A stretch of DNA of 64,000 nt from Candidatus Vecturithrix granuli (GTDB taxonomy: Bacteria > Moduliflexota > Moduliflexia > Moduliflexales > Moduliflexaceae), in assembly GCA_000739535.1 (NCBI GenBank), contig DF820480.1:42266-106265 (forward strand), in the 5' to 3' direction. The notes below the pieces were generated by a model that saw only the letters and a list, made by a program, of their open reading frames with translations, had not been told where the DNA came from and searched no databases. Position numbers and translations under genes: made by a program. Shown piece after piece: positions 25,536 to 34,477 of this stretch (its first letter is position 1; every line of letters starts with the position of its first letter).

Positions 25536-25572
25536 ATAAAAAAACCGGGTTTCTTCAAGAAACCCGGTTTTT
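25536..25572 (+). terminator. AACCGGGTTTCTT hairpin terminator
   Basis: AAAACCGGGTTTCTT and AAGAAACCCGGTTTTT form a perfect stem with A and T tails on either side. It sits immediately after the GH4 stop and could terminate in both directions. Confidence 0.75.
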
Positions 25573-25584
25573 AGGGTATTCATC

Positions 25585-26754
25585 ATGGAAAAAATTTGGA
25601 TCATCACAGACACAAACGCCTCTTTCTCAGCTTCCGATTTCTGCATTCCGGGCCGTGAACTCGGCTTTAACGACGCGGCTTATTGTCGCAAAATGACCCT
25701 GAGCGGCGGGCGGCAGACCGGGGTTGAGATTATTGAGATTTCCAACGGTCTCCTGACTCTGCGCGTATGCCCTACCCGCGGTATGGGGATTATTGACGGG
25801 CATTTCGGTCCGCATCCGCTTGGCTGGCAGTCGCCGGTGCGGGAAATTGTGCATCCGCAGTATATTCATCTGCTGGAAATGGGCGGGAGAGGCTGTCATT
25901 ACGGATTTAACGAATTTCTCAATCGCTGCGGCATCGAATGGTCAGGGGCTATGGGCGATGATGAAATTATCAATAACATGGGGAACACCGATCGCATTTT
26001 TTTACCTCTGCACGGTAAAGTCGGCTGGACCCCGGCCTGCCGGGTTGCGCTGCGCTGCCAGGATGAGACGCTCATCCTTGAGGGCGACGTTCCTGAACAG
26101 ATCGTATTCGGTGTGAATTATATGCTGCGCACACAACTGATCCTGGAAAAAGGGCGCACGCGGATTCGGATTGAAGATACGCTCTCGAATCTCGGGGACG
26201 GGGCCGGAGAATACGAAATGTTGTATCACACCAATTTTGGCCCTCCGTTTTTAGAAGCGGGTTCGCAATTTCTGGGAACCTACGATAAATTGGTGCCACG
26301 CGATCAATTTGCGGCCGCCGGAATGGACGATCTCGCCGTATTTCCCGGCCCCACGCCCGGCTTTATCGAGCAGGTCTTTCTGCTGCAAGGCTGCCCGGAT
26401 GAGCAGGGATTTGCGCATCAACTGCTTGTCAACGCTGCTCAGAATTTAGCGGCAAAGGTCAGTTATCAGATTGCGACGCTGCCTTATACGATTCTCTGGA
26501 AACGCTGTTCAGGAATGCGCGATGGCTACGTGGCCGGCTTCAATCCCTGTTCGGATTTGCCGAATCCCCGCAGAATAGAACGCGAAGGCGGACGAGTCGC
26601 CCAAATTCAGGCCGGAGCGGACGTGACTTTCTCGCACTGGATTGAACTTTTCGAAGGCCAGGATACCGTGAGCGCGGTCAAGGCTGAAATCCAGCGCAAA
26701 CGAGGACAGGAACAGATTGGAGCAGCCGGAGATTTTACCTTTTTTACGAGATAA
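25585..26754 (+). CDS. DUF4432 family protein (aldose-1-epimerase-like)
   Basis: A 389-residue protein of the galactose-mutarotase-like superfamily. LRVCPTRGMGIIDGHFG, HYGFNEFLNRCGIEWSG, PLHGKVGWTPA and YHTNFGPP are conserved DUF4432 blocks, and the His residues in HGKV and YHTN occupy positions of mutarotase catalytic residues. A role in interconverting a sugar or sugar acid anomer from the GH4 reaction is likely but not shown. The start ATG 25585 has only a weak ribosome site, just after the terminator hairpin. Confidence 0.85.
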   Translation: MEKIWIITDTNASFSASDFCIPGRELGFNDAAYCRKMTLSGGRQTGVEIIEISNGLLTLRVCPTRGMGIIDGHFGPHPLGWQSPVREIVHPQYIHLLEMGGRGCHYGFNEFLNRCGIEWSGAMGDDEIINNMGNTDRIFLPLHGKVGWTPACRVALRCQDETLILEGDVPEQIVFGVNYMLRTQLILEKGRTRIRIEDTLSNLGDGAGEYEMLYHTNFGPPFLEAGSQFLGTYDKLVPRDQFAAAGMDDLAVFPGPTPGFIEQVFLLQGCPDEQGFAHQLLVNAAQNLAAKVSYQIATLPYTILWKRCSGMRDGYVAGFNPCSDLPNPRRIEREGGRVAQIQAGADVTFSHWIELFEGQDTVSAVKAEIQRKRGQEQIGAAGDFTFFTR

Positions 26755-26840
26755 AACGAAAAACTGAGCTTTTTGATTCTACTTTGTTAGATTCGGCTTT
26801 GCCCTTTCAGGGCAACATCCAGGACCGTTGAAATTTAAGA

Positions 26841-26956
26841 AAGTAGTACTTTGTCAACATTTGAGTGACTGGTTTGTAGTAAACGCTTTAGCGTTTAAAC
26901 GCCGCTTAAGCGGCTACTACGAACCCGTCGGTCAAACTTTGACAAAACAGTAGTAT
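26841..26956. repeat. Nested palindromes (GTAGTAAACGCTTTAGCG inside an outer inverted repeat)
   Basis: The inner unit GTAGTAAACGCTTTAGCG, with GCTTAAGCGGCTACTAC, lies within an outer pair, GTAGTACTTTGTCAA and TTTGACAAAACAGTAGTA. Inner-family copies occur at 30385 and 60044. The remainder of this 433-bp gap is AT-rich; it holds TTGACA at 27041 and GAAAATTTTC just before it, a possible promoter/operator for the sugar transporter. Confidence 0.65.
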
Positions 26957-27187
26957 TGAAACAACTCAATTTTTAGATCGGTCATTTTGAAAAACAAGAG
27001 CTTCAAGTGAAAATGAAGAATTTTTTAAATGAAAATTTTCTTGACAAGCGTGAAATGACCTGGTCAAGAATAAGGTGTCTCTTTATTTGAAGAGAGTCAG
27101 TGTAAATCTAATGTTTACATTAATGAACAAGCAGGTGTATATGTTGTTCAGACAAGCATAGAAACCTGCACAACAGGAGGGAGTGCA

Positions 27188-28462
27188 ATGAAAAAGCTCA
27201 GTATTCTCGGACTTATTCTGGTCATGATGTGTGTCGGGGTCGCGCAAGTGTATGCGGCTGATGAATTCATCATCTTCCATTATTGGACGGCGGGCGGCGA
27301 GAAGGAAGCGATTGATGAACTCTTTAAATTGTTCAAAGAAAAACATCCCGATGTGAATATCCTTGAAAATCCTGTGGCAGGCGGCGGCGGAGCCAATATG
27401 CTCGCCGTGCTGATGGGCAATCTTGAATCCGGCAATCCGCCCGATATTTTCCAGGATCATCAGGGCAATCAGCAGAAGAGCTATATTGACGCCGGCTATC
27501 TGGAAGAGATCAATGCGGTCTGGGAAAAAACCAATTTTGAAAGCCGCATCAACCCGGCCTGGGTCAAAAGCTTGAAATTTGACGGCAAGGTGTATTCCGT
27601 GCCGATCAATGCGCACCGGACAAACTGGTTGTGGTACAATAAACCGTTGTTTGAAGAACTCGGTTTGACCCCACCGGAAACCTACGATGCCCTGCTTGAA
27701 ACCTGCAAAAAGATCAAAGAAGCCAAACCGGATATCGCTCCGCTCTCTTTAGGCACGCGTGAGAAAGTCTGGGCCACGTATATTTATGATATGTGCTTGG
27801 TTGCCGCTGGCGGCCCTGATTTTTATGAAAAGGCAAATACCGGGATGATCGATTTCAAAACAGATCCGACCTTCCGCGACGCCATGGAAAAATATAAAGC
27901 CTTGATTCCCTATTTCTATCCTTTCCATGCCACCAAAAGTTGGGATGAAGCCGGCGCGTTACTGAAAGACGGGCAAGCGGCGATGTATTGGATGGGCGAC
28001 TGGGTGCTGGGTTACTATCTGGCAATTGGGATGGAGCCTGAGAAAGATTTCAGCGCTACCGCAATTCCCAAAGACCTGTGGTTTGGTCATGCCGATACCT
28101 TCCCCTTAGCCAACGGCGCACCGCATAAAGATCTGGCGTTAAGCTGGCTTGAAATCTGCATGTCGAATGAAGGCCAGAAAAACTTCAACCTCAAAAAAGG
28201 CTCTGTGACCATCGTCAATGATGTGCCGCCGGATGTGTATCCTGATCCATACCGCCAACGCAGCGCGAAAGATCTGGCCTCCTTACGGGCCGCGATTGAC
28301 GGCTATCATGGCGGCATTATGACCCCGGCCTTTGGGGATGATCTGCAAGACATCCTGACGCAATTCCTGACAGACGGCGATGTTGATTCCGCGATTGCAG
28401 AAATTGCCGCCTCAGCCGAACGGAACGAGATCAAAGAAAAGTGCAGTTGGTTCTGGCAATAA
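27188..28462 (+). CDS. Extracellular sugar-binding protein of an ABC transporter (family 1)
   Basis: A 424-residue periplasmic binding protein with a signal peptide ending VYAA-D. FHYWTAGGEKEAIDELFKLF, then GNPPDIFQDHQGN, KVYSVPINAHRTNWLWYNK and AMYWMGDWVLGY are the standard family-1 blocks. Two permeases follow; no ATPase is encoded here, so a shared MsmK/UgpC-type ATPase elsewhere probably energises it. ATG 27188 follows AGGAGGGAG. Likely substrate is the glycoside or sugar acid degraded by the surrounding enzymes. Confidence 0.92.
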   Translation: MKKLSILGLILVMMCVGVAQVYAADEFIIFHYWTAGGEKEAIDELFKLFKEKHPDVNILENPVAGGGGANMLAVLMGNLESGNPPDIFQDHQGNQQKSYIDAGYLEEINAVWEKTNFESRINPAWVKSLKFDGKVYSVPINAHRTNWLWYNKPLFEELGLTPPETYDALLETCKKIKEAKPDIAPLSLGTREKVWATYIYDMCLVAAGGPDFYEKANTGMIDFKTDPTFRDAMEKYKALIPYFYPFHATKSWDEAGALLKDGQAAMYWMGDWVLGYYLAIGMEPEKDFSATAIPKDLWFGHADTFPLANGAPHKDLALSWLEICMSNEGQKNFNLKKGSVTIVNDVPPDVYPDPYRQRSAKDLASLRAAIDGYHGGIMTPAFGDDLQDILTQFLTDGDVDSAIAEIAASAERNEIKEKCSWFWQ

Positions 28463-28488
28463 GAGGTTTGGAGAGATAGATAAACTTA

Positions 28489-28679
28489 GCCCGCGAAACA
28501 CGCGAAATACGCGAAAATTTTTCAAAGGATCAAAAGTTTTTGATTCTCTGTGAATTCCCGTACTGCTGGAGTGGCAAAGCTTGTCTTTGCCGTCCACTAG
28601 CTGCGTCGGCAAAGACACTCCAGCAGCGCAAAAGTTGCTAAAGGGTCAGATTTTCGCGTATTTCGCGTGTTTCGCGGGC
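28489..28679. repeat. Nested palindrome: GCCCGCGAAACACGCG arms around a TGCTGGAGTG palindrome
   Basis: Outer arms GCCCGCGAAACACGCGAAAT and its reverse complement (28489-28517, 28651-28679) are perfect for 29 bp. Inside, from 28563 to 28625, lies another palindrome with arms TGCTGGAGTGGCAAAG and CTTTGCC/ACTCCAGCA. It separates binding protein and permease, where an mRNA-stabilising or attenuating hairpin is common. The outer family recurs at 42142. Confidence 0.8.
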
Positions 28680-28685
28680 AATACC

Positions 28686-29558
28686 ATGAAACATTATAAA
28701 ATTTACGGATTTCTTTTTTTAACGCCGGTTCTCATCGGGGTTGGCATTCTGTATTTGATGATCATCTGGAACGTCATCGCCGCGTTTACCGAATGGCAGG
28801 GACTGAAATCAACCTGGAACTTTATCGGTCTGAAATATTTTCTGGATTTGTTCTCCCTGCGGCGGTTCTGGGTGAATATCTGGAATAATTTTTTATGGTT
28901 ACTCCTTTTTATCGGCCCCACAACGCTGGTGGGTTTTGTGCTGGCCTATCTGTTTTCCAATATCGGACGCGCTGAATATCTGCTCAGGCAGGTCTTTTTA
29001 TTTCCAATGGCCCTGTCGTTTATCATCACCGGCGTGCTTTGGTCCTGGATGTATGATCCGGGTTCGGGTCTGATTAATACGATCTTAAAAAGTTTTGGCA
29101 TGAACACCGCCCATCTGGGCTGGCTGGCGGACCCGAAACTGTCGATCTATTGCATGATCTTTACCGGATTCTGGCAGTATGTCGGCTTTGCGATGGTCAT
29201 CTACATCGGCGCCATCCGCGGACTTTCCACTTCAATGATTGAAGCGGCCAAAATTGACGGGGCCGGCCGTTTCCGCATTCTCTTTCAAATCATTTTCCCC
29301 AATGTGGGGCATGGCACACTGATTTGCACGACCATGTTAGGCATTACTACCGTCAAAGTCTTTGATCTTGTCTGGATTATGACCGGCGGCGGACCTGGAA
29401 TCAAGACCGAAGTGCTCCCGTACCTGATGTATCGCCTGAGTTTCAGTCAGCGTAATCTCGGCATGGGCGCGGCAACCAGTATCGTCATTTTAATCTTAGC
29501 CAGTTTTCTGGTCATTCCCTATTCACTCTGGGCCATGAAAAGGTGGGTAAACACATGA
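28686..29558 (+). CDS. Sugar ABC transporter permease (MalF/UgpA type)
   Basis: A 290-residue permease with six membrane helices, beginning YGFLFLTPVLIGVGILYLM. The coupling loop is EAAKIDGAGRFRILFQIIFP. The frame is open from 28581, but that portion lies in the palindrome; ATG 28686 is six bases after its end. There is no clear ribosome site, so expression may depend on the hairpin. Confidence 0.9.
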   Translation: MKHYKIYGFLFLTPVLIGVGILYLMIIWNVIAAFTEWQGLKSTWNFIGLKYFLDLFSLRRFWVNIWNNFLWLLLFIGPTTLVGFVLAYLFSNIGRAEYLLRQVFLFPMALSFIITGVLWSWMYDPGSGLINTILKSFGMNTAHLGWLADPKLSIYCMIFTGFWQYVGFAMVIYIGAIRGLSTSMIEAAKIDGAGRFRILFQIIFPNVGHGTLICTTMLGITTVKVFDLVWIMTGGGPGIKTEVLPYLMYRLSFSQRNLGMGAATSIVILILASFLVIPYSLWAMKRWVNT

Positions 29559-30379
29559 AAGAACGCCGTTTTACACGTATCACCGTGGTGCTTTTGCTCC
29601 TGTTGTCCATCCCCTGGTTACTTCCGGTTTATGCTATGTTAACGACTTCTGTCAAAACCCAGGCCGAAGTCGCCGGTCAGCAATATTTACAACTCCCGGA
29701 AACGCTCAATTGGAGCAACTATGTCGTGGCTTTCAAAGCTTTGAAACAGGGCTTACTGAACAGTATTATTATCACAATTCCAGCGACCTTCTTGTGTATT
29801 TTTTTTGGTTCTCTGGGCGGCTATTTTCTCACCATGTTCGATTTTAAACCGTCGCAGCTCATCTTTTTCGGAATTGTGGTGGCCTCCTTTCTGCCTTACC
29901 AGATCGTCGTTATTCCTATTACCCGTTTCCTGAGCATGTTCAATCTGCTCAATTCGTATTCGGGCTTGATTCTGATTTACGTGATTCTGAATTTACCGAT
30001 GGGCACGCTGATTACTGCGACTTTTTTCATGAAGATGCCCAAAAGTATTCTGGAAGCGGCGATTATTGACGGCTGCAAACCGATTGCTTTTTACCATCGA
30101 ATTCTGATTCCGCTTTCGATTCCGGGCTTGATTTCCGCCGCGATTCTGGTGTTTGTGCAAGTTTACAATGAATTTCTGTTAGGCATTGTCGTCACCCGGG
30201 GCCCGCAGGTCAAGCCGGTCATGCCAATTCTGGCAGAACTCAAAGGCTCGCAAATTGCGCAATGGCATATCCAAATGGCCGGGGCCGTCATTACCGCCTT
30301 AATTCCGCTGGCGGTGTTCATCTTTTTATCAAATTATTTCATCGCAGGCTTAACGGTCGGCTACGCCAGCGAAGAATAA
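29555..30379 (+). CDS. Sugar ABC transporter permease (MalG/UgpE type)
   Basis: A 274-residue permease whose ATG overlaps the stop of the previous gene. Helix 1 is TVVLLLLLSIPWLLPVYAML, the coupling loop is EAAIIDGCKPIAFYHRILIP, and the C-terminus carries the usual QRYFVAGL-like segment (NYFIAGLTVG). It forms the transmembrane pore with the preceding permease. Confidence 0.92.
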   Translation: MKERRFTRITVVLLLLLSIPWLLPVYAMLTTSVKTQAEVAGQQYLQLPETLNWSNYVVAFKALKQGLLNSIIITIPATFLCIFFGSLGGYFLTMFDFKPSQLIFFGIVVASFLPYQIVVIPITRFLSMFNLLNSYSGLILIYVILNLPMGTLITATFFMKMPKSILEAAIIDGCKPIAFYHRILIPLSIPGLISAAILVFVQVYNEFLLGIVVTRGPQVKPVMPILAELKGSQIAQWHIQMAGAVITALIPLAVFIFLSNYFIAGLTVGYASEE

Positions 30380-30384
30380 GAGGT

Positions 30385-30460
30385 TTGTAGTAGCCGCTTT
30401 AGCGGCGTCATGAAACGCTAAAGCGTTTACTACGAGCGAACGCTAAAGCGTTTACTACGA
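30385..30460. repeat. GTAGTAG-CGCTTTAGCG repeat cluster
   Basis: TTGTAGTAGCCGCTTTAGCG and two tandem AACGCTAAAGCGTTTACTAC units. Same family as the unit inside 26841-26956 and the one at 60044. It fills the gap between permease and ROK kinase and ends eight bases before the latter's ATG. Confidence 0.7.
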
Positions 30461-30467
30461 GCAAAAA

Positions 30468-31427
30468 ATGAAACAACAATTATGCGGCGTGGATTTTGGG
30501 GGAACCAAGCTGGCAGTTGTCCTGACTGACCGCGAGGGGAAGATTCATGATAAACACGTGGTTTATGATCATGTGAGCAGAACGGATCGCGAAATTGCCT
30601 GCTATATCGTACAACTCATCAAAGAGAGGCTTGCTGCAAACGCCCTGGATGAAACCGAACTGGAAGGCATCGGCATTTGTTTCCCCGGGCATCTGCGTTT
30701 TCGGGAAGGCGTGACGATCACTACGTCCAATCTGCCGGGATTCAAGAATTTTCCGCTGCGCCAGGCCATTCAAGACCATTTTCAGGTGCGTGTGATGCTC
30801 GATAACGATGCCAACGCGCAGACCTATGCGGAATTCCTGTACGGGGCCGGTAAAGGCCACGACAGTATGTTATTTATGACGATCAGCACCGGCATTGGCG
30901 GCGGTATCGTGATCGACAGAAGATTGTATCGCGGTATGACCGGCACGGCCGGAGAATTCGGTCATATCATTATTGACCCACACAGCCCGATCCGTTGCGG
31001 TTGCGGCAATTATGGCTGTTTGATGGGCTGCGCCAGCGGACTTTCCCTGCCCCAGGTGTTTCAATATTATCGCCAACAAGGAATGCAAAGTACACTGGGA
31101 ATTTCCGATCCGTCAGCCTTTAACGGACATCTGCTCAAAATCGGTCTGAACCAGCATGATCCCTTATGTGAACAGGTGATGGCAGATTATGCTCATGCTA
31201 TCGGCATCGGAGTCTATAATCTATTTCAAATTTTTAACCCACCTCTGATCGTATTGGGCGGTGGATTAATGAAATTAGGGGATCGTTTTTTTCAAAAAAT
31301 CGAGGCCACTTTCAGGGAGCTTGCTAAAGATATGATCTACGATGATATAAAGCTTGCAGTTTCGGCCCTTGGGGATGACGCCGGCCTGATTGGAGCTGCA
31401 GCCTTACTCTTAGAACATCATGCATGA
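30468..31427 (+). CDS. ROK family sugar kinase
   Basis: A 319-residue ROK protein: DFGGTKLAV is the ATP phosphate-binding loop, LDNDANAQTYAEF carries the catalytic Asp, TISTGIGGGIV is the second phosphate loop, EFGHIIID gives a sugar and zinc-binding His, and CGCGNYGCLMGC supplies three zinc cysteines. In most active sugar kinases of this family the last motif reads GCLE, the Glu contacting the sugar; here it is Met, so substrate choice may be unusual. It lacks the N-terminal DNA-binding domain of ROK repressors. Overlaps the DeoR gene by eight bases. Confidence 0.88.
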   Translation: MKQQLCGVDFGGTKLAVVLTDREGKIHDKHVVYDHVSRTDREIACYIVQLIKERLAANALDETELEGIGICFPGHLRFREGVTITTSNLPGFKNFPLRQAIQDHFQVRVMLDNDANAQTYAEFLYGAGKGHDSMLFMTISTGIGGGIVIDRRLYRGMTGTAGEFGHIIIDPHSPIRCGCGNYGCLMGCASGLSLPQVFQYYRQQGMQSTLGISDPSAFNGHLLKIGLNQHDPLCEQVMADYAHAIGIGVYNLFQIFNPPLIVLGGGLMKLGDRFFQKIEATFRELAKDMIYDDIKLAVSALGDDAGLIGAAALLLEHHA

Positions 31428-32163
31428 ACGACAAAAAGCTATTCTTAATCTTATTCTTGAGCAGAAAGAAGTTTCGGTCACGCTGCTCTCAGAGCGATTA
31501 GGCGTCTCCGGGGTCACGATCCGCCAGGATTTGAATTATCTTGAAGAACAAGGCTTTATCAAGCGGGTTCACGGCGGAGCGGTGTTAAACGAAACTGATG
31601 ATATTTCGACCCGCATGGTCTTTAATTACAAACAAAAGCTCAAAATCGCCCAGAAAGCAGCCACTCTCGTCGAAGATGGCGAAACTGTACTGATCGAAGC
31701 CGGTTCCACCAATGCCCTGGTCGCCAGAGCCTTGATTGAAAAAAAAGGGATCACGATTATCACACCGAATGTCTTTATCGCCCGCGAACTCAGAGAATAC
31801 CTGGATACCCCGGTCGTGCTCTTAGGGGGATTATATCAGCATCAAAGCGAAAGTCTGGTGGGCAAAATAACCAAACTGTGCATCGATCATCTCAATTTTC
31901 ATAAAGCCTTTATCGGCGTTGATGGATTTTCGCAAACGGCCGGATTTACCGGAAAAGATATGATGCGCGCCGAAATCATCGCCTATATCGCCGCCAAAAG
32001 TCCGCAAGTGATCGTCGTCACCGATTCGAGCAAATTTGGCAAAACCCAACTGACCACCTATTTTGGCCCGCAGGATGTGGATTATGTGATTACCGATGAA
32101 GGTATTCCCGCCGACGATAAAACCTTTCTTGAAGCTGCCGGAGTCACGGTGCTGCTGACGTAA
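31420..32163 (+). CDS. DeoR family transcriptional regulator
   Basis: A 247-residue regulator. The N-terminal winged helix-turn-helix (LSERLGVSGVTIRQDLNYLE, ending RVHGGAV) is the DeoR signature. The C-terminal sensor domain has DGETVLIEAGSTN, GVDGF and VVTDSSKFG, which bind phosphorylated sugar intermediates. The start overlaps the kinase gene, so kinase and regulator are co-translated. It probably represses the 23-33 kb sugar locus until the kinase product accumulates; AT-rich inverted GAAAATTTTC sequences near 27031 are a candidate binding site. Confidence 0.92.
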   Translation: MHERQKAILNLILEQKEVSVTLLSERLGVSGVTIRQDLNYLEEQGFIKRVHGGAVLNETDDISTRMVFNYKQKLKIAQKAATLVEDGETVLIEAGSTNALVARALIEKKGITIITPNVFIARELREYLDTPVVLLGGLYQHQSESLVGKITKLCIDHLNFHKAFIGVDGFSQTAGFTGKDMMRAEIIAYIAAKSPQVIVVTDSSKFGKTQLTTYFGPQDVDYVITDEGIPADDKTFLEAAGVTVLLT

Positions 32164-32198
32164 CAAAATCCTTGCACCATGACCTCTGCCGATTCAAT

Positions 32199-33029
32199 AT
32201 GAACGCAAAGCCCTTCAAGCTGGCGATGATCCAAATGGAAGTGAAAGGCGGCGAAAAAGCGTGGAATGTGCGCCATGCCGTTGAATTGATCGCCGAAGCG
32301 GCCTCAAATAAGGCTGATGTTGTTCTCCTGCCTGAGTGCATGGATTTAGGTTGGACGCACCCATCGAGCCGCAGCATGGCAGAAGAAATTCCAGATGGCG
32401 CGCCATGTCAGGAACTGATTGAATCAGCCAAAATGCACGCGCTGTACGTGTGCGCTGGTCTGACGGAGAAATCTGGTAAGGATGTGTATAATTCTGCCAT
32501 TCTCATAGATAAACAGGGCCGAGTCCTTTGTAAACATCGTAAGTTGCATGAGCTTGATATTGGCCATCCCTATTATGCGCAGGGCGATCGCTTGAATGTT
32601 GCCCACACAGAATTCGGGACCTTCGGCCTGATGATTTGCGCCGACGGATTTGCCAAAAACCTTGTGCTCACCCGTTCTCTTGGCTATATGGGGGCTGATG
32701 TGATCTTGTCGCCTTGCGCCTGGGCTGTGGATGCCAACCATGATAATCATGCCGAGCCTTACGGCGATCTCTGGCGCAATTCATACATGCCTGTGGCAAA
32801 AGAGTTTTCCCTGGCGATTTTCGGCGTAAGTAATGTCGGATATATCAACGCTGGCCCCTGGCAAGGCAGAAAATGTATCGGCTGTTCGCTTGGCATCAAC
32901 GCTCTCGGAGAAGAAATCCTGCAAGGCCCCTATGGAGTTGACGCAGAGTGCATTCTCTATGTGGATGTGACGCCGACTCAAAGACCTGCAAGGGGAACAG
33001 GATGGGATGACTTCTGGCTGCGAAAATAG
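32199..33029 (+). CDS. Carbon-nitrogen hydrolase (nitrilase superfamily amidase)
   Basis: A 276-residue member with the full catalytic triad: Glu in VVLLPECMDLGW, Lys in CKHRKLHE and Cys in LMICADGF. The second conserved Glu and the GGD-like blocks fit the amidase branches rather than true nitrilases. The substrate is unknown. The frame opens at a TTG (32172), but ATG 32199 gives the usual family N-terminus (FKLAMIQMEV). It is the last gene in the sugar locus, 35 bases after the DeoR gene, perhaps acting on an amide-bearing sugar. Confidence 0.87.
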   Translation: MNAKPFKLAMIQMEVKGGEKAWNVRHAVELIAEAASNKADVVLLPECMDLGWTHPSSRSMAEEIPDGAPCQELIESAKMHALYVCAGLTEKSGKDVYNSAILIDKQGRVLCKHRKLHELDIGHPYYAQGDRLNVAHTEFGTFGLMICADGFAKNLVLTRSLGYMGADVILSPCAWAVDANHDNHAEPYGDLWRNSYMPVAKEFSLAIFGVSNVGYINAGPWQGRKCIGCSLGINALGEEILQGPYGVDAECILYVDVTPTQRPARGTGWDDFWLRK

Positions 33030-33057
33030 ATGGAGTATGCAGCAGAAACTCATTCGG

Positions 33058-33131
33058 ATTCCCCTCCCAGGAGGGGAATGTGTGCTCCTCTGTGGATCAA
33101 TTCCCCTCCTGGGAGGGGTGAGGGGTGGGTT
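33058..33131. repeat. TTCCCCTCC palindrome family
   Basis: ATTCCCCTCCCAGGAGGGGAAT and ATTCCCCTCCTGGGAGGGG, followed by TGAGGGGTGGGTT. The same unit, more complete, is at 45258-45343. The rest of this 365-bp gap up to 33293 shows nothing recognisable. Confidence 0.7.
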
Positions 33132-33293
33132 CTCTTGCCCATCCGGCAATGGATGTTCAAAAAGAAACGATAACCGTTCCCATTATCTCCCTGCCTACCT
33201 CGTAACGGTGGATAGAACGCCTACGGCGAACAAAAAGCAAGGGTGAGGACATGCTGTTCCATGTTGCAAAATTATCTTTTTTCGCTTGACACA

Positions 33294-33322
33294 TTGACAA
33301 ATACGGACAATTAAAGGATAAT
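33294..33322 (+). promoter_or_regulatory. Sigma70-type promoter
   Basis: TTGACA and GATAAT with exactly 17 bases between them. Transcription would begin near 33330, so an upstream start at 33329 is impossible for the next gene and ATG 33395 is favoured. Confidence 0.65.
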
Positions 33323-33394
33323 CATGATTTGGTCACATCTATATGTGGGTGCGCGTATATGATTCGCCGCCATGCTATCAGAGGGGAAATGGGT

Positions 33395-33685
33395 ATGGTC
33401 ACAATTCCCGAACGTATTGCCGAACAGATTGAATTTTTAGAACAGGGTGAGTATCCTCTCAATCTGAAACTCGAGCGAATTATCCAACACGAGTATCGCC
33501 GGAAATTGGTTCGTTATCAACACGCCGATCGCCTGTTCGGAAAGAAATACCAGATGGATTTTGAGACGTTTCGCCGTACGAATATGGTCGCCCAACTCAA
33601 TGACTCCTTCGAGGTTGAAACGGATGCTTCAGATCGGGAATTCGCTATAGGTGACATCCGGACCATGACCAGAAAAATTCGGTAG
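33395..33685 (+). CDS. Small protein of unknown function, possibly an antitoxin; stop codon supplied by a miniature element
   Basis: A 96-residue soluble protein (MVTIPERIAEQIEFLEQGEY, then KKYQMDFETFRRTNMV and SFEVETD, ending DIRTMTRKIR). The C-terminal pattern resembles small proteins that precede toxin genes of the TumE/DUF6516 type, but I am not certain. ATG 33395 follows GAGGGG. The last two codons, CGG and TAG, lie at the junction with the GGTAGTGG element at 33681, so the insertion created the present stop. Without it, the frame would run on past this point. Confidence 0.6.
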   Translation: MVTIPERIAEQIEFLEQGEYPLNLKLERIIQHEYRRKLVRYQHADRLFGKKYQMDFETFRRTNMVAQLNDSFEVETDASDREFAIGDIRTMTRKIR

Positions 33686-33794
33686 TGGTTAAATGGGAAG
33701 TGATGCGTTCCCTGAGCGAAGTCGAAGGGAACAGTGAGCGGCTCGTTTCGACTTCGCTCAACGAGCGGGCATCACTTCCCATTTAACCACTACC
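33681..33794. mobile_element. GGTAGTGG miniature inverted-repeat element, copy 2
   Basis: 114 bp with perfect 26-bp terminal inverted repeats starting GGTAGTGGTTAAATGGGAAG. Flanked by a perfect 8-bp target duplication, AAAAATTC, on both sides. The interior has two hairpins, GTTCCCT/AGGGAAC and GCTCGTT/AACGAGC, whose loops carry GAGCGAAGTCG and its complement. Confidence 0.88.
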
Positions 33795-33829
33795 AAAAAT
33801 TCAAGAACTGACGGACGGAGGTACATATC

Positions 33830-34116
33830 ATGAAATTTGTCAATCCACACGTGCCGCATATAACATCGCCAACCAGTTCAGTTGGACTAAAGAAGAATTA
33901 GAGATCTACGACTATTGGGGCATCAAGGAGCAAGACGAACGCTGGGCGGTGCTATACGCCCTGAAAACAGGAGAACAGAAAGGGGAACGCAAAGGACGCC
34001 TGGAAACCGCCAGCAGGATGCTGGCCGATAGACTAGACGTGACGCTCATTGTCAAATATACCGGTCTGACCGACGACGAGATCGCGGCGCTGGCGGCCAA
34101 CGCTCGTGATGAATAG
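33830..34116 (+). pseudogene. Rpn-type PD-(D/E)XK nuclease/transposase-like protein, internally deleted
   Basis: ATG 33830, behind CGGAGG, begins MKFVNP, the usual start of this family (MKFVNPxNDxAFKKIFG). The sequence then shifts frame directly to the C-terminal third: TRAAYNIANQFSWTKEELEI, QDERWAVLYA, a charged EQKGERKGRLE stretch and a final helix, ending at TAG 34116. The entire nuclease core is missing. Same mode of decay (internal deletion, ends kept) as the pseudogenes between 5 and 13 kb. Confidence 0.7.
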
Positions 34117-34306
34117 GCGTAATGTGACACAATCTGCTTGACAAGGTGTGTGACTTACATGAGACTGGAAACAAAGGGGGTGAACAAGCACAATATCTCC
34201 AAGAGTTACGAGCTATTACCGAATCCAAAGATTATCACGACGGGATGTGGACCATAAATAATGACAAATCGTTACAGCGGCTACGTACGCATATTCAGCT
34301 TATGAA

Positions 34307-34477
34307 ATGAATGAGAACATTCCTACATTTGATACGCTTCAGGACATGGCGCAATTTTGGGATACTCACGAGATAACCGATTTCGAAGCGCAGTTACAAG
34401 AAGTGTGCGAACCGATTTTTGACCACCTGAACTGGGGTGACATATTGCCATTGAACGGCCAGATACACTCAGAGTGA
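34307..34477 (+). CDS. Short CopG/BrnA-antitoxin-like protein, probably truncated
   Basis: A 56-residue frame, IPTFDTLQDMAQFWDTHEIT followed by DFEAQLQEV. IP-x-F-x-x-x-x-x-x-x-x-FWDTHD-x-TDF is typical of CopG-type antitoxins of BrnTA-like pairs; the ribbon-helix-helix part that should follow is absent. Its ATG overlaps the end of another short fragment (34182-34310, with YLQELRAITESKDYHDG), which I do not recognise and which could be the remains of the partner toxin. From 34478 to 34610 nothing is seen. Confidence 0.4.
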   Translation: MNENIPTFDTLQDMAQFWDTHEITDFEAQLQEVCEPIFDHLNWGDILPLNGQIHSE

